DNA from: Azomonas agilis
GTDB lineage: Bacteria > Pseudomonadota > Gammaproteobacteria > Pseudomonadales > Pseudomonadaceae
Length of the DNA: 64,000 nt
Reading direction: 5' to 3'
Assembly (NCBI RefSeq): GCF_007830255.1
Contig: NZ_VLKG01000010.1
Coordinates: 42,564 to 106,563 of the forward strand
In this document: in pieces, positions 27,894 to 35,608 of the stretch
How the letters are laid out: each line of letters starts with the position of its first letter
Numbering within the stretch: the stretch's first letter is position 1
Notes under the pieces: model-generated
Databases searched by the model: none
The model's input: only the letters and a program-made list of their open reading frames with translations
What the model was told of the DNA's origin: nothing
Position numbers and translations under genes: made by a program

Positions 27894-29249
27894 TCAGTCT
27901 TCTGCCAAGGAATTCAAGCTGTCCCGCAGACGCTGAATGCCCGCCTCCAAAGCTGGAGCATCAGCAAACTGGGGACTTTCCCCCACCAAAGCGCCGTTTA
28001 GAGCAACACGATACTGCAAAGCTTCAGGAATAATAGTTAAGTGTGCCCGCTCGACCACCAACCGGTGATTTAGAACACCAGCGGCTTTAGGATCAGCAAA
28101 GGTGACGGATAGCAGTAACTCTTCCCCATCAGCGGCTAGCAGGCGAAAGCGGAAGGCTCCATCCGGCTCCCGGAAACTCACAAAGCGCGCTGTTTTACCG
28201 GATTTTTTCTTGGTTTTGTTGTCCGCCTTTACTTCGCTACGGAAGTTACGCAGCCCCACAGCCTCACGCAGCTCACCCAAGAAGGGCGTAGCAATACGGC
28301 GCGCTTTGGCGGCTCCAGCTTGCAAAATATCTTCTAGGTGTGCGGGCTTTTCGATTAGAGTCGCGTAACGTTCGCGAGCTTCGGCTAACTCCGCATCCAG
28401 CAGGCTAAACAGCCTTTGTTTGGCCTCACCCCAAGCCAAGCCTTGCAACAACGCCTCACGAAATTCGATGGTTTGCTCCGGCGTGGCGAAGGCTTGGTAC
28501 AGGGTAAACAGATGAGCGTTATCCGGATCTTTAGGCTCTCCCGGTAAACGAGAGTCGGTAACAATACGGGCAATGGCTTCTTTCAGCGCTTTTGCTGAGC
28601 CAAACAAAGGGATGGTGTTGTCGTAGCTCTTAGACATCTTACGACCGTCCAAGCCCGGCAAGGTGGCTACAGTTTCCTCAATCACTGCTTCAGGCAGGGT
28701 AAAGAACTCCTTGCCCTGTCCAAACAAATGGTTAAAACGCTGGCCAATATCACGGGCCATTTCTACGTGCTGAATCTGATCGCGCCCCACCGGAACCTTA
28801 TGGGCGTTGAACATTAAAATATCTGCCGCCATCAGCACCGGATAGCTATACAGCCCCATGCTAATGCCTGCGTCAGGGTCTTCACCGGCTTCTACATTCT
28901 TATCCACCGAGGCTTTATAAGCGTGGGCGCGGTTCAGTAATCCCTTGGCCGCCACGCAAGTCAGCAGCCAAGTCAGCTCTGGAATCTCGGGGATATCCGA
29001 CTGGCGGTAAAAAGTGACTCGTTCGGCATCCAAACCACAAGCCAGCCAAGTGGCGGCAATTTCCAACCGTGAACGCTGGATACGTTGGGCATCGTCGCAT
29101 TTAATCAGGGCGTGGTAATCCGCCAAGAAGTAAAAAGAATCCGCATCAGGGGCGCGGCTGGCGACAATGGCCGGGCGAATAGCACCGGCGTAATTGCCCA
29201 AATGGGGTGTGCCAGTGGTGGTGATGCCAGTCAGAATACGGGTCGTCAT
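27894..29249 (-). CDS. trpS: Tryptophanyl-tRNA synthetase (long form)
   Basis: Class I synthetase charging tRNA-Trp. The HIGH-like motif is TGTPHLGNY and the KMSKS loop is [10 protein letters not shown]. At 451 aa it is about 110 residues longer than E. coli TrpS. The extra C-terminal domain (from about residue 340, beginning near [12 protein letters not shown]) has the pattern [23 protein letters not shown] similar extension exists in pseudomonads. ATG at 29249 is the family start; an earlier in-frame codon adds nine unrelated residues. It follows the hydrolase gene by 35 nt. Confidence 0.94.
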   Translation of the reverse strand: MTTRILTGITTTGTPHLGNYAGAIRPAIVASRAPDADSFYFLADYHALIKCDDAQRIQRSRLEIAATWLACGLDAERVTFYRQSDIPEIPELTWLLTCVAAKGLLNRAHAYKASVDKNVEAGEDPDAGISMGLYSYPVLMAADILMFNAHKVPVGRDQIQHVEMARDIGQRFNHLFGQGKEFFTLPEAVIEETVATLPGLDGRKMSKSYDNTIPLFGSAKALKEAIARIVTDSRLPGEPKDPDNAHLFTLYQAFATPEQTIEFREALLQGLAWGEAKQRLFSLLDAELAEARERYATLIEKPAHLEDILQAGAAKARRIATPFLGELREAVGLRNFRSEVKADNKTKKKSGKTARFVSFREPDGAFRFRLLAADGEELLLSVTFADPKAAGVLNHRLVVERAHLTIIPEALQYRVALNGALVGESPQFADAPALEAGIQRLRDSLNSLAED

Positions 29250-29284
29250 GGAGGGTTCCGTTACAGTACAAGGCAAGGGTTAAA

Positions 29285-29977
29285 TTACAGGCGCTCAGCG
29301 ACCCGATCTTTGAGTTCAACCAGCTTGCCGTGGAAAAAGTGGCTGCATTCTGCCACTTTCAATAGCTCATGAGGGCGGGCTAACTCAGCGGAAAATTGGT
29401 ACACCCTATCCGGCACAATTACTTCATCCTGATCCGGCTGAATAATGGTAAGGGCTCCTTGTTGCGCTAAAGGATGGCCTTCTAAACGGGCTACAGCCGG
29501 AGCGGCTAAAATCTGCCGCGCTACGGGCTGTCCTTCGGCCTCTAAACGTCCCGCTAAACACGCCGCCACAAATCCACCGTAGGAAAAGCCCATCAGAGTC
29601 AGAGGTAAGCTCGGATGTTTGGCCAACAGCCAACGCACTGCCGCATCAGCATCTTCTACCTCCCCCATGTGCATATCGTGAGCCCCGGCACTACTGCCCA
29701 CGCCTCGATAATTAAAGCGCAGGGTGATGTAACCGGCATCGCGGGCGGTGCGTTGTAAGGTGGACACCACTTTATTCAGCATGGTGCCACCCTTAACCGG
29801 ATTAGGGTGACAAATCAAAACCATTTGGCTGGCATTGGGGGCCACATAATACAGCCCTTCTAAAGCCCCACAAGGGCCATCCAATACCACAGATTCTTCT
29901 TGAGTATGCAAGGCAGGCTCTCCATCTTGGAATAGAGCGGTTGGCTTATTCTCTACAACAAAAGGCGTAGTTACCAA
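29285..29977 (-). CDS. Alpha/beta hydrolase (dienelactone-hydrolase-like)
   Basis: A 230-aa alpha/beta-hydrolase of the COG2945 type. The nucleophile elbow is GFSYGGFVAA with the catalytic Ser, the acid is probably the Asp in IIQPDQDEVIV, and the His lies in AECSHFFHGKL. The segment CHPNPVKGGTMLNKVVSTL is characteristic. The 5' start is uncertain: the longest frame begins with TTG and has no good ribosome site, so the true start may lie a few codons downstream. It precedes trpS, a known Pseudomonas arrangement. Substrate unknown. Confidence 0.8.
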   Translation of the reverse strand: MVTTPFVVENKPTALFQDGEPALHTQEESVVLDGPCGALEGLYYVAPNASQMVLICHPNPVKGGTMLNKVVSTLQRTARDAGYITLRFNYRGVGSSAGAHDMHMGEVEDADAAVRWLLAKHPSLPLTLMGFSYGGFVAACLAGRLEAEGQPVARQILAAPAVARLEGHPLAQQGALTIIQPDQDEVIVPDRVYQFSAELARPHELLKVAECSHFFHGKLVELKDRVAERL

Positions 29978-30105
29978 CCGAAGGTAAGCCCGGTACTTTA
30001 CCTGTAACAGAGGAGTGAAACACTAATCAGGCAATCAGTGTATGCCTTCTGTGACCGAGCGTTGGGCATTTTCTCTCATGCAGACATCCCTTGGAGGATT
30101 AACCC

Positions 30106-30417
30106 ATGGAACACCTGCTGCTTGCTCTTTTACTGTTAACAGCGGCTATCGCAGCACGCTATCTACTGACACGCCCCTCTACATCTCTTGTAGAAGAGCC
30201 CCAAGAATACTTCGATATTTACCAAAGCACCCTGATCAACCTGCTTAAGAAAACCAGCGGTTGTCCTTTGGGGTTTCAGCGTCGTAGCCAGCGCTTCGCC
30301 TCTCAGTCTCAAGCTATGGCGACTCCCATTGTGGAAGTACCCAAGGATTACGCCCCTTGGGATGGTCAAGCACGGGACGCTTTAGATGAAGCGCTGATAC
30401 TCAGTGCTCGCCCCTGA
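30106..30417 (+). CDS. Small hypothetical membrane-anchored protein
   Basis: A 103-aa protein starting at 30106 with GGAGG 8 nt upstream, a strong ribosome site that supports it as real. Residues about 3-20 (LLLALLLLTAAIAARYL) form one membrane segment or uncleaved signal. The remainder is polar, with one cysteine in SGCPLGFQRR and an acidic tail EALILSARP. No family is recognised. It converges on nadC, leaving 46 nt between. Confidence 0.55.
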   Translation: MEHLLLALLLLTAAIAARYLLTRPSTSLVEEPQEYFDIYQSTLINLLKKTSGCPLGFQRRSQRFASQSQAMATPIVEVPKDYAPWDGQARDALDEALILSARP

Positions 30418-30463
30418 TGCCATTACTTGGCCCAGCTCGGTACTCGGTAGACTCTCCAGTGCC

Positions 30464-31309
30464 TCAAAGTAGGCGCATGGAGAGATCCACAGCCTGCACA
30501 TGCTTGGTCAAAGCACCGATCGAAATGTAATCTACACCGGTATCGGCTATTTGACGCAAGTTTGCCTCATTGACTCCACCAGAAGCTTCCAACTTCGCCC
30601 GCCCTGCGGTAATGGATACGGCGGTTCTCATGTCGTTTAGACTCAGCTCATCCAGCATAATGATATCCACCGCAGCATCCAGCGCTTGATTCAGCTCCTC
30701 AAGGTTTTCTACCTCTACCTCAATCGGTTTACCGGGTGCAATTTTACGCGCTGCTGCCACCGCCGCGTGGATGCCGCCACAGGCTGCAATATGGTTTTCT
30801 TTAATTAAAAAAGCATCGTAAAGCCCAATACGATGATTATGACAACCGCCACAGGTCACTGCATATTTTTGCGCTAACCGCAAGCCCGGTATGGTTTTGC
30901 GGGTATCCAGCAGTTTAACGCCTGTATCTTCCACCAGATTGGCGTAATAACGACAACGGGTAGCTACTCCCGATAGGGTTTGCAGAAAGTTCAGGGCTGT
31001 GCGCTCCCCTGTCAATAACGCCCGTGCAGGCCCCTCTAGGTAAAACAGAATTTGATCAGGAGTCACTTGATCACCGTCAGCAACCAACCAGCGTAAGTTT
31101 ACCCGTGTATCTAACTGCCGAAATACCTCATTAATCCAAGCCACGCCACTGACAACTGCCGATTCACGAGTAATAATCCGCGCCTCCGCCCTGCGCCCTT
31201 CAGGGATTAATTGAGCCGTGATATCCCCTGAGCCCACATCCTCTGCGAGGGCATGACGTACACTTTGTTCGATATAAGCAGTAAGATCAGAAAGATGCAG
31301 GTTGGGCAT
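30464..31309 (-). CDS. nadC: Quinolinate phosphoribosyltransferase
   Basis: Converts quinolinate and PRPP to nicotinate mononucleotide in de novo NAD synthesis. Motifs include [67 protein letters not shown] and [12 protein letters not shown]. The length of 281 aa is standard. ATG at 31309 begins the homologous region; the longer frame runs upstream toward the adjacent mobile element and adds about 33 non-family residues. The tnpB element's right end lies about 105 nt upstream. Confidence 0.95.
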   Translation of the reverse strand: MPNLHLSDLTAYIEQSVRHALAEDVGSGDITAQLIPEGRRAEARIITRESAVVSGVAWINEVFRQLDTRVNLRWLVADGDQVTPDQILFYLEGPARALLTGERTALNFLQTLSGVATRCRYYANLVEDTGVKLLDTRKTIPGLRLAQKYAVTCGGCHNHRIGLYDAFLIKENHIAACGGIHAAVAAARKIAPGKPIEVEVENLEELNQALDAAVDIIMLDELSLNDMRTAVSITAGRAKLEASGGVNEANLRQIADTGVDYISIGALTKHVQAVDLSMRLL

Positions 31310-31424
31310 GGCGGCTTCCAGACTTCGTGAAGGCGCATATAGTAAAGCATCTGGATTAGCGATGCGTTTCTTTAGATTACGTCCTAGCCAACAAATAGAC
31401 GAAGGCATGAAAGGTTGACATCCT

Positions 31425-31444
31425 CCCCGCCCTAAAGGACGGGG
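31425..31444 (-). repeat. Right-end hairpin of the tnpB element
   Basis: CCCCG-CCC (31425-31432) pairs with GGA-CGGGG (31437-31444) around TAAA, with one internal mismatch. It overlaps the tnpB stop codon (31432-31434), the region expected to give the 3' scaffold of an omega RNA. Confidence 0.7.
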
Positions 31445-32502
31445 ATTCCTACAGCTAGACGGCGATGCCCCGCCGCAAGAATGTTCCGTGCCGCGTTTAC
31501 ATCGCGGTCATGGGCTGTACCGCAGTCCACGCAAGTCCATTCTCTTATTCGCAAACCGGCTCTACCTTTCGGACTGCGGGTGGAAATACTTCCACAGCAC
31601 GAACAGGTCTGGGTGGTATAACGCTCATCTACAACCTCAAAGACAACGCCTGCCCGTTGGCATTTCTGCTCCAGCATTGTCTTGAGCTGACTCCATCCCG
31701 CATCCAGCGTGGATTTAGCCATTTTGGTCTTTATGAGTTTTGCGCTGGCTACATCGCCCACAAAAATGGCGGCGCAGCGCTCAACCAAGGCGGTTGAGAA
31801 TTTGTGTTGCGCATCTTTGCGCTGGTTCTTGATCTTGGTATGGAGCGCGCGAACACGCGCTTTCTTGCCCGCACGCTGAGCGATACCCAGCTTTTGCTCT
31901 AAGGTGCGATACGCGCGCCCGACCAGCACTTGCCCGTCAGAGGTTGTAGCGGCTGCTTTAAGGCCAAGGTCGATGCCAACAGCAGTAGTGCCGCTGCATG
32001 GTTTAGTTTCAACCCGCACGCAGATATTGAGATACCAGCGCCCCCTTGAGTCTTCACTGAAGCTTCCAGCCCGCAGGGCGTATTGACCTAAACCGTAGCT
32101 ATCCCACAGGCTAAACTTGAATCCCGCGAACTGGATCTGACCGTTCTTGTATTGCAAGGCGCGAGCCTTGAACGGAATCCAGCCCAGGCTGTATTTGGGG
32201 CTACTCCGGTTAGATACCCGCCAATTAAGCCTAGAACGCTTGAACTGCTTACGGGCCTTAGCGTAGTCCTCGCACACTTGTTGCACGGTTGACGAGCCAA
32301 TCTGTACGCCGTCGCATTTACTTAACCCATTGGTCAGCTTTTGCAGATCAAAACCGGAGAGCCACTGGTGGCGTTCTCGGATGGCACGATGGCTTGTTTC
32401 ATTGCTGTAGTTCCATACCAAATTGACCTCGCGCGCCATCGCAAGCAGCGTTTTCGCGTGCTTGTCTTTGATTCGGAGTTTGAGGGTCTTGGTGTGGGCC
32501 AT
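31432..32502 (-). CDS. tnpB: TnpB-family RNA-guided endonuclease-like protein
   Basis: A 356-aa TnpB (ancestor-type Cas12). RuvC-I is [12 protein letters not shown] (D178) and RuvC-III is [12 protein letters not shown] (around D334). The zinc finger uses CSCCG (300-303) and CVDCG (324-327). RuvC-II, normally an E in a V(I/V)ED-like strand, here reads FVGD, with glycine at 249. A candidate replacement glutamate is E293 in [10 protein letters not shown], 44 residues later. The start at 32502 gives the usual [11 protein letters not shown]. An extended -10 (TGCTATAAT, 32510-32518) lies so close that the mRNA should be leaderless or nearly so. Confidence 0.92.
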   Translation of the reverse strand: MAHTKTLKLRIKDKHAKTLLAMAREVNLVWNYSNETSHRAIRERHQWLSGFDLQKLTNGLSKCDGVQIGSSTVQQVCEDYAKARKQFKRSRLNWRVSNRSSPKYSLGWIPFKARALQYKNGQIQFAGFKFSLWDSYGLGQYALRAGSFSEDSRGRWYLNICVRVETKPCSGTTAVGIDLGLKAAATTSDGQVLVGRAYRTLEQKLGIAQRAGKKARVRALHTKIKNQRKDAQHKFSTALVERCAAIFVGDVASAKLIKTKMAKSTLDAGWSQLKTMLEQKCQRAGVVFEVVDERYTTQTCSCCGSISTRSPKGRAGLRIREWTCVDCGTAHDRDVNAARNILAAGHRRLAVGIPVL

Positions 32503-32509
32503 GGGATGA

Positions 32510-32518
32510 ATTATAGCA
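32510..32518 (-). promoter_or_regulatory. Extended -10 promoter of tnpB
   Basis: TGCTATAAT on the minus strand is a perfect extended -10 element. Its expected start site, about 7 nt downstream, falls at the tnpB ATG (32502). No clear -35 is seen. Confidence 0.6.
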
Positions 32519-32528
32519 GCCCCCACTA

Positions 32529-32545
32529 GGACGCCTGCGGCGTCC
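32529..32545 (-). repeat. Hairpin inside the left end of the tnpB element
   Basis: GGACGCC (32529-32535) pairs perfectly with GGCGTCC (32539-32545) around a 3-nt loop, upstream of the tnpB promoter. Confidence 0.55.
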
Positions 32546-32555
32546 GCGCTCTCGA

Positions 32556-32575
32556 CCTCGGGCTAAACCCCGAGG
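32556..32575 (-). repeat. Left-end hairpin of the tnpB element
   Basis: CCTCGGG (32556-32562) pairs with CCCGAGG (32569-32575) around a 6-nt loop, a subterminal hairpin of the sort recognised at IS605-group left ends. Confidence 0.55.
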
Positions 32576-32704
32576 CTTCCCGCGCATATGGTGAGCTTAA
32601 GAGACAAGCTTTGTTGATTTCGGCAGGGAAGCTAAAGAATGAAGCCACAGCCGAAACTGGCCGATAAGCTTTAAAAAGAAAGGATAATTCAGATGTGTAG
32701 AAAG

Positions 32705-32780
32705 TGGTGGGTCGTGTAGGATTCGAACCTACGACCAATTGGTTAAAAGCCAACTGCTCTACCGACTGAGCTAACGACCC
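32705..32780 (-). tRNA. tRNA-Lys (anticodon TTT)
   Basis: A 76-nt cloverleaf on the minus strand with CCA encoded (32705-32707 as tgg on plus). The acceptor 5' side begins GGGTCGT, the anticodon loop reads CTTTTAA with TTT, and the T-loop is GTTCGAATC. It is last of the Asn-Pro-Lys cluster. Confidence 0.97.
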
Positions 32781-32783
32781 AAG

Positions 32784-32860
32784 TGGTCGGGGTAGAGAGA
32801 TTCGAACTCCCGACATCCTGCTCCCAAAGCAGGCGCGCTACCGGACTGCGCTATACCCCG
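32784..32860 (-). tRNA. tRNA-Pro (anticodon TGG)
   Basis: A 77-nt cloverleaf on the minus strand with CCA encoded. The 7-nt anticodon loop is TTTGGGA (anticodon TGG) between CCTGC and GCAGG, the acceptor pairs CGGGGTA with TACCCCG, and the T-loop is GTTCGAATC. It lies 3 nt from tRNA-Lys. Confidence 0.97.
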
Positions 32861-32862
32861 AC

Positions 32863-32938
32863 TGGCTCCGCGACCTGGACTCGAACCAGGGACCCAATGA
32901 TTAACAGTCATTTGCTCTACCGACTGAGCTATCGCGGA
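32863..32938 (-). tRNA. tRNA-Asn (anticodon GTT)
   Basis: A 76-nt cloverleaf on the minus strand with CCA encoded. The acceptor pairs TCCGCGA with TCGCGGA, discriminator G. The anticodon loop TGTTAAT contains GTT. It is first of the three tRNAs and 2 nt from tRNA-Pro. Confidence 0.97.
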
Positions 32939-32995
32939 ACTGATGTTGCCATCTCTAAAGAGCTAATTTCAGGATCAGCGCTTTAGAGGTGCGCT

Positions 32996-33024
32996 ACTAT
33001 AGGCCTATATTTTATCCCTGTCAA
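32996..33024 (-). promoter_or_regulatory. Near-consensus promoter of the tRNA cluster
   Basis: On the minus strand TTGACA (33019-33024), a 17-nt spacer, and TATAGT (32996-33001). A GC-rich AGCGC discriminator follows, as in stringently controlled stable-RNA promoters. It lies about 57 nt before tRNA-Asn. Confidence 0.85.
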
Positions 33025-33042
33025 GAACCTATTTAATTTTAA

Positions 33043-33057
33043 CTTGTCTTTGACAAG
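33043..33057 (-). terminator. Possible terminator after fliS
   Basis: CTTGTC (33043-33048) pairs with GACAAG (33052-33057). On the minus strand an AT-rich tract (TTAAAATTAAAT) follows. It lies about 30 nt after the fliS stop, insulating the tRNA promoter. Confidence 0.5.
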
Positions 33058-33085
33058 CTCAGAACTCAAGACAGGTTTTTAGGAT

Positions 33086-33478
33086 TTAGGGTTGTGGTGC
33101 ACTACTAATACTGTCCCAGCCTGTTTTCACTTCACGCAGTAAATTGGCTACCTCCTCTAACATGCTGGGATCGTTTTTTAGGTTGGCCTCTGTTAGGCGG
33201 CGCGTCATGTAGTCGTAGAGACGATCTAAATTTAGAGCTACCTCACCACCGGCTTCAAAATCCAACACCTCACGCAAACCACCGATAATGGCGATACTTT
33301 TGCCAATCAGCTCTCCTTTTTCTGCTAATTGGCCATGCTCTAAAGCGCCTTTAGCCTGTAAAACTCGATCAATCCCACCCTGCATTAGCATTTGGATCAA
33401 ACGATGTGGATCGGCTGTTGCTATCTGGCTTTGTAAGCCTACTTTTTGATAGTGCTTCATAGCCTGAGCATAATTCAT
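33086..33478 (-). CDS. fliS: Flagellar export chaperone FliS
   Basis: Cytoplasmic chaperone that binds flagellin C-termini before export. The 130-aa helical protein begins MNYAQAMKHYQKVGLQSQI and contains ATADPHRLIQMLMQGGIDRVLQAKGALE and GGEVALNLDRLYDYMTRRL, the classic FliS pattern. AGGGGG lies 5 nt upstream of the start. It is the last gene of fliC-flaG-fliD-fliS; fliT is not present next to it. Confidence 0.95.
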   Translation of the reverse strand: MNYAQAMKHYQKVGLQSQIATADPHRLIQMLMQGGIDRVLQAKGALEHGQLAEKGELIGKSIAIIGGLREVLDFEAGGEVALNLDRLYDYMTRRLTEANLKNDPSMLEEVANLLREVKTGWDSISSAPQP

Positions 33479-33507
33479 AGAAACCCCCTGCCTGCTTTTA
33501 AATACGA

Positions 33508-34983
33508 TTAGCCATCACTGTTATACACAAAGCCTGGCATGCTATCGAACAGTGCTGTCAAACTATCACTGGTAGTACTTAATTGGGCCAGTAAAGAATC
33601 CATCGCATTATATTGGTTATAAAGACGTGTTTTGACTGATTCCATGCGCGCATCTAAAGCTTCTTTTTGCTTATCAATGCTGTCTAAAGTGCCCTCCAAA
33701 GCGCTGGTACGAGACTCTAAAATCCCTCCTGAAGCCGTGTAAGGGCTTAAAACAGACCCCAGACGAGCAGCCAGCCCTGTATCACCGGTAAAATAGGAGG
33801 CGACACCTTCAAAGTCAGAACTGATAGCAGCGCTGAGCTTGTCTGAGTCCAAGGCCAAAGTACCGTCTTTTTGGGTAGTAACGCCCATATCTGCTAAAAG
33901 CTGTAACGAGCTACTCCCCCCCTGCGGGGTGTTAATAGCTGAGCGGATACTATTTACGAGGGAGCGCACTCCGCCATCACCCACTAAGGAGCCCACAACA
34001 GGTTCTGACGTATCATCAACACGAGTTACTTTTGTTTCCGTGTTAATAAAACCAATTAATGTGTTGTAAGCATCCACAAAGCCTTGAACCTTAGACTGAA
34101 CACCCGACTCATCCCGTGTTACCGTCAGGTTCGTAGAGCCTGTTTCTTTCAAGGTAAAACTAAGACCACTGACCACATCAGAAACGGCATTAGTGTCACG
34201 CGTAACAGAAAGACCGTCTACTTTGAATTTAGCGCTCTGTGCAATAGCTAAGGTTTGGGGCCCCTGCTGGTATGCGCTTAAATCCGCTAAGTAATCAACA
34301 TCGGTTTCACCCCCAGCATAATCGGCGGCATTAGGTGCTGTAACAGGGCCAGAGTAGGCCAAACGACTTAGGGTATTGGTGCTACTGCTGCCTGCGCTGG
34401 TCTCGTTGACCGAGAGGGTAATATCTTTGCCCTCACCAGTTTTAGTGCTGGTTAGCACTAAACGCGACCCCTGATTGTCGGTGATGATACTGGCATTGAT
34501 GCCTGAGTTACTGCTGGTTTTGTTGATGGCATCCCGAATCCCTGCTAGGGAATTATTGGATGAATCAATGTTAATGGTGGCCGCCGTATTGGCTCCAAGA
34601 CTCAGGGTCAGAGTTCCAGTGCCTAAGGTAACGCTGGAATCCGTCACAGCGGCGGTAGCCACTTTGCTGCCTGAAGCCAGTTGCTCTACGTCCAGTTTAT
34701 AGCTACCTGCACTAGCACTTTGCGTTGCCGTACCCGTAGCCACGCTATTGGTGGATGAGCTCACTGTGCGGGCTAAAAATGACGAGGTACTGTTTAAAGT
34801 TACTAGCGCACTTTGAAAGGCGCTAACCGCTCCTTTAAGCTGCCCTAAAGAAGTCAGTTTTGCGGTAGTTTTAGTTTCTAAGTTAGAAAGCTGGGTTTCT
34901 TTAGGGGCACGTTCAGCCGTTAAAATGGCACTGACCATGCTGTCAATGTTCATCCCCGAACCCAATCCTGTGATACCGGCCAT
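33508..34983 (-). CDS. fliD: Flagellar filament capping protein FliD
   Basis: Distal cap that folds flagellin into the filament. The N-terminal FliD_N region (GITGLGSGMNIDSMVSAILTAERAPKETQLSNLETKTTAKLTSLGQLKGAVSAFQSAL) and the C-terminal FliD_C region with coiled heptads (IDKQKEALDARMESVKTRLYNQYNAMDSLLAQL) are intact. The Ser/Thr-rich middle is the variable cap head. Length is 491 aa. fliS follows by 29 nt; a REP-like cluster separates it from flaG. Confidence 0.95.
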   Translation of the reverse strand: MAGITGLGSGMNIDSMVSAILTAERAPKETQLSNLETKTTAKLTSLGQLKGAVSAFQSALVTLNSTSSFLARTVSSSTNSVATGTATQSASAGSYKLDVEQLASGSKVATAAVTDSSVTLGTGTLTLSLGANTAATINIDSSNNSLAGIRDAINKTSSNSGINASIITDNQGSRLVLTSTKTGEGKDITLSVNETSAGSSSTNTLSRLAYSGPVTAPNAADYAGGETDVDYLADLSAYQQGPQTLAIAQSAKFKVDGLSVTRDTNAVSDVVSGLSFTLKETGSTNLTVTRDESGVQSKVQGFVDAYNTLIGFINTETKVTRVDDTSEPVVGSLVGDGGVRSLVNSIRSAINTPQGGSSSLQLLADMGVTTQKDGTLALDSDKLSAAISSDFEGVASYFTGDTGLAARLGSVLSPYTASGGILESRTSALEGTLDSIDKQKEALDARMESVKTRLYNQYNAMDSLLAQLSTTSDSLTALFDSMPGFVYNSDG

Positions 34984-35016
34984 GATTTAATCTCCTATCT
35001 GTTCGCTTTAAGCTCC

Positions 35017-35101
35017 GCCCTGAGCCTGTCCTAACTAAAGCCCGCCCTGAACTCGTCGAAGGGTCGCCCCATCCTGCGACAGGCACAGGACGGGTAAGGG
35101 C
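35017..35101. repeat. REP-like palindromic repeat cluster
   Basis: Between flaG and fliD lie related GC-rich blocks: CCCTGAACTCGTCGAAGGG near 35046-35064, CCTGAGCCTGTCC near 35019-35031, and CAGGCACAGGACGGG near 35079-35094. The central block resembles the widespread REP core read as CCCTTCGAC...TTCAGGG. Partial copies in opposite orientation suggest a REP cluster able to fold into mRNA hairpins. Confidence 0.55.
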
Positions 35102-35107
35102 TCATCT

Positions 35108-35530
35108 TCACGCCTCGCCTTTAAACAGCAACCCTCGCATCTCGTCCAACTGCTCAGCAATGCGCAGAGCCTCTTCTGTAGGCAACTGCCGAATCACCTC
35201 TCCTGAGTCCTTATCAATCACTTTAACCACAAAAGTCCCCGTCTCCTCATCTATGCTGAAATCCAGATTAGGTTGAGCGCGTTGGCTTAGGGCTTTTAAA
35301 TCTGAAACGACAGACTCCACCATCCCTTTGGTATCAACAGCATTAGAGCCTAGCCCTGTATTGGAATCTTGTTGGCTACTGGGGTTGGAATTTGAAACAG
35401 CCGTTGTAGCGGGCACCGGACTGGCCGTAAGTTGGGTAGTGGCAATCTGAGTGGGTGGAACAAAATCGCGCCTTTGAGTGCTGCCCGCAGTAGAAAGCAC
35501 CGAGGCAGACGGGGCATTTAGGCTGTCCAT
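35108..35530 (-). CDS. flaG: FlaG-family flagellar protein
   Basis: A 140-aa protein with a disordered Ser/Thr/Gln-rich N-terminal half and the conserved FlaG domain in the C-terminal half (LDFSIDEETGTFVVKVIDKDSGEVIRQLPTEEALRIAEQLDEM). In Vibrio and Pseudomonas FlaG affects filament length; its mechanism is unresolved. It lies between fliC and fliD, with a stem-loop on the fliC side. Confidence 0.92.
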   Translation of the reverse strand: MDSLNAPSASVLSTAGSTQRRDFVPPTQIATTQLTASPVPATTAVSNSNPSSQQDSNTGLGSNAVDTKGMVESVVSDLKALSQRAQPNLDFSIDEETGTFVVKVIDKDSGEVIRQLPTEEALRIAEQLDEMRGLLFKGEA

Positions 35531-35559
35531 CCATTAATCCTCGTGACAGAACACAAACA

Positions 35560-35586
35560 AGAAGAGAGGGATGATCCCTCTCTTCT
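35560..35586 (-). terminator. Stem-loop after fliC
   Basis: AGAAGAGAGGGA (35560-35571) pairs perfectly with TCCCTCTCTTCT (35575-35586), a 12-bp stem with a 3-nt loop, between the fliC stop and flaG. The following minus-strand T-run is interrupted (TTGTTTG), so partial termination giving more fliC than flaG-fliDS is likely. Confidence 0.75.
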
Positions 35587-35608
35587 ATTTTAGTACCCCT
35601 AAGCTACC

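Larger units (their letters stand above)
31415..32590 (-). mobile_element. IS200/IS605-group element, tnpB only
   Basis: A solitary tnpB flanked by terminal hairpins. No tnpA is present. The right end downstream of tnpB has a G/C-rich hairpin (31425-31444) followed on the minus strand by GGATGTCAA, a familiar IS605-group right end, giving an end near 31415. The left end is less certain: a hairpin at 32556-32575 (CCTCGGG...CCCGAGG) is placed like an IS left-end hairpin, so the boundary is about 32575-32600. The element sits between nadC and a tRNA cluster. Confidence 0.75.
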
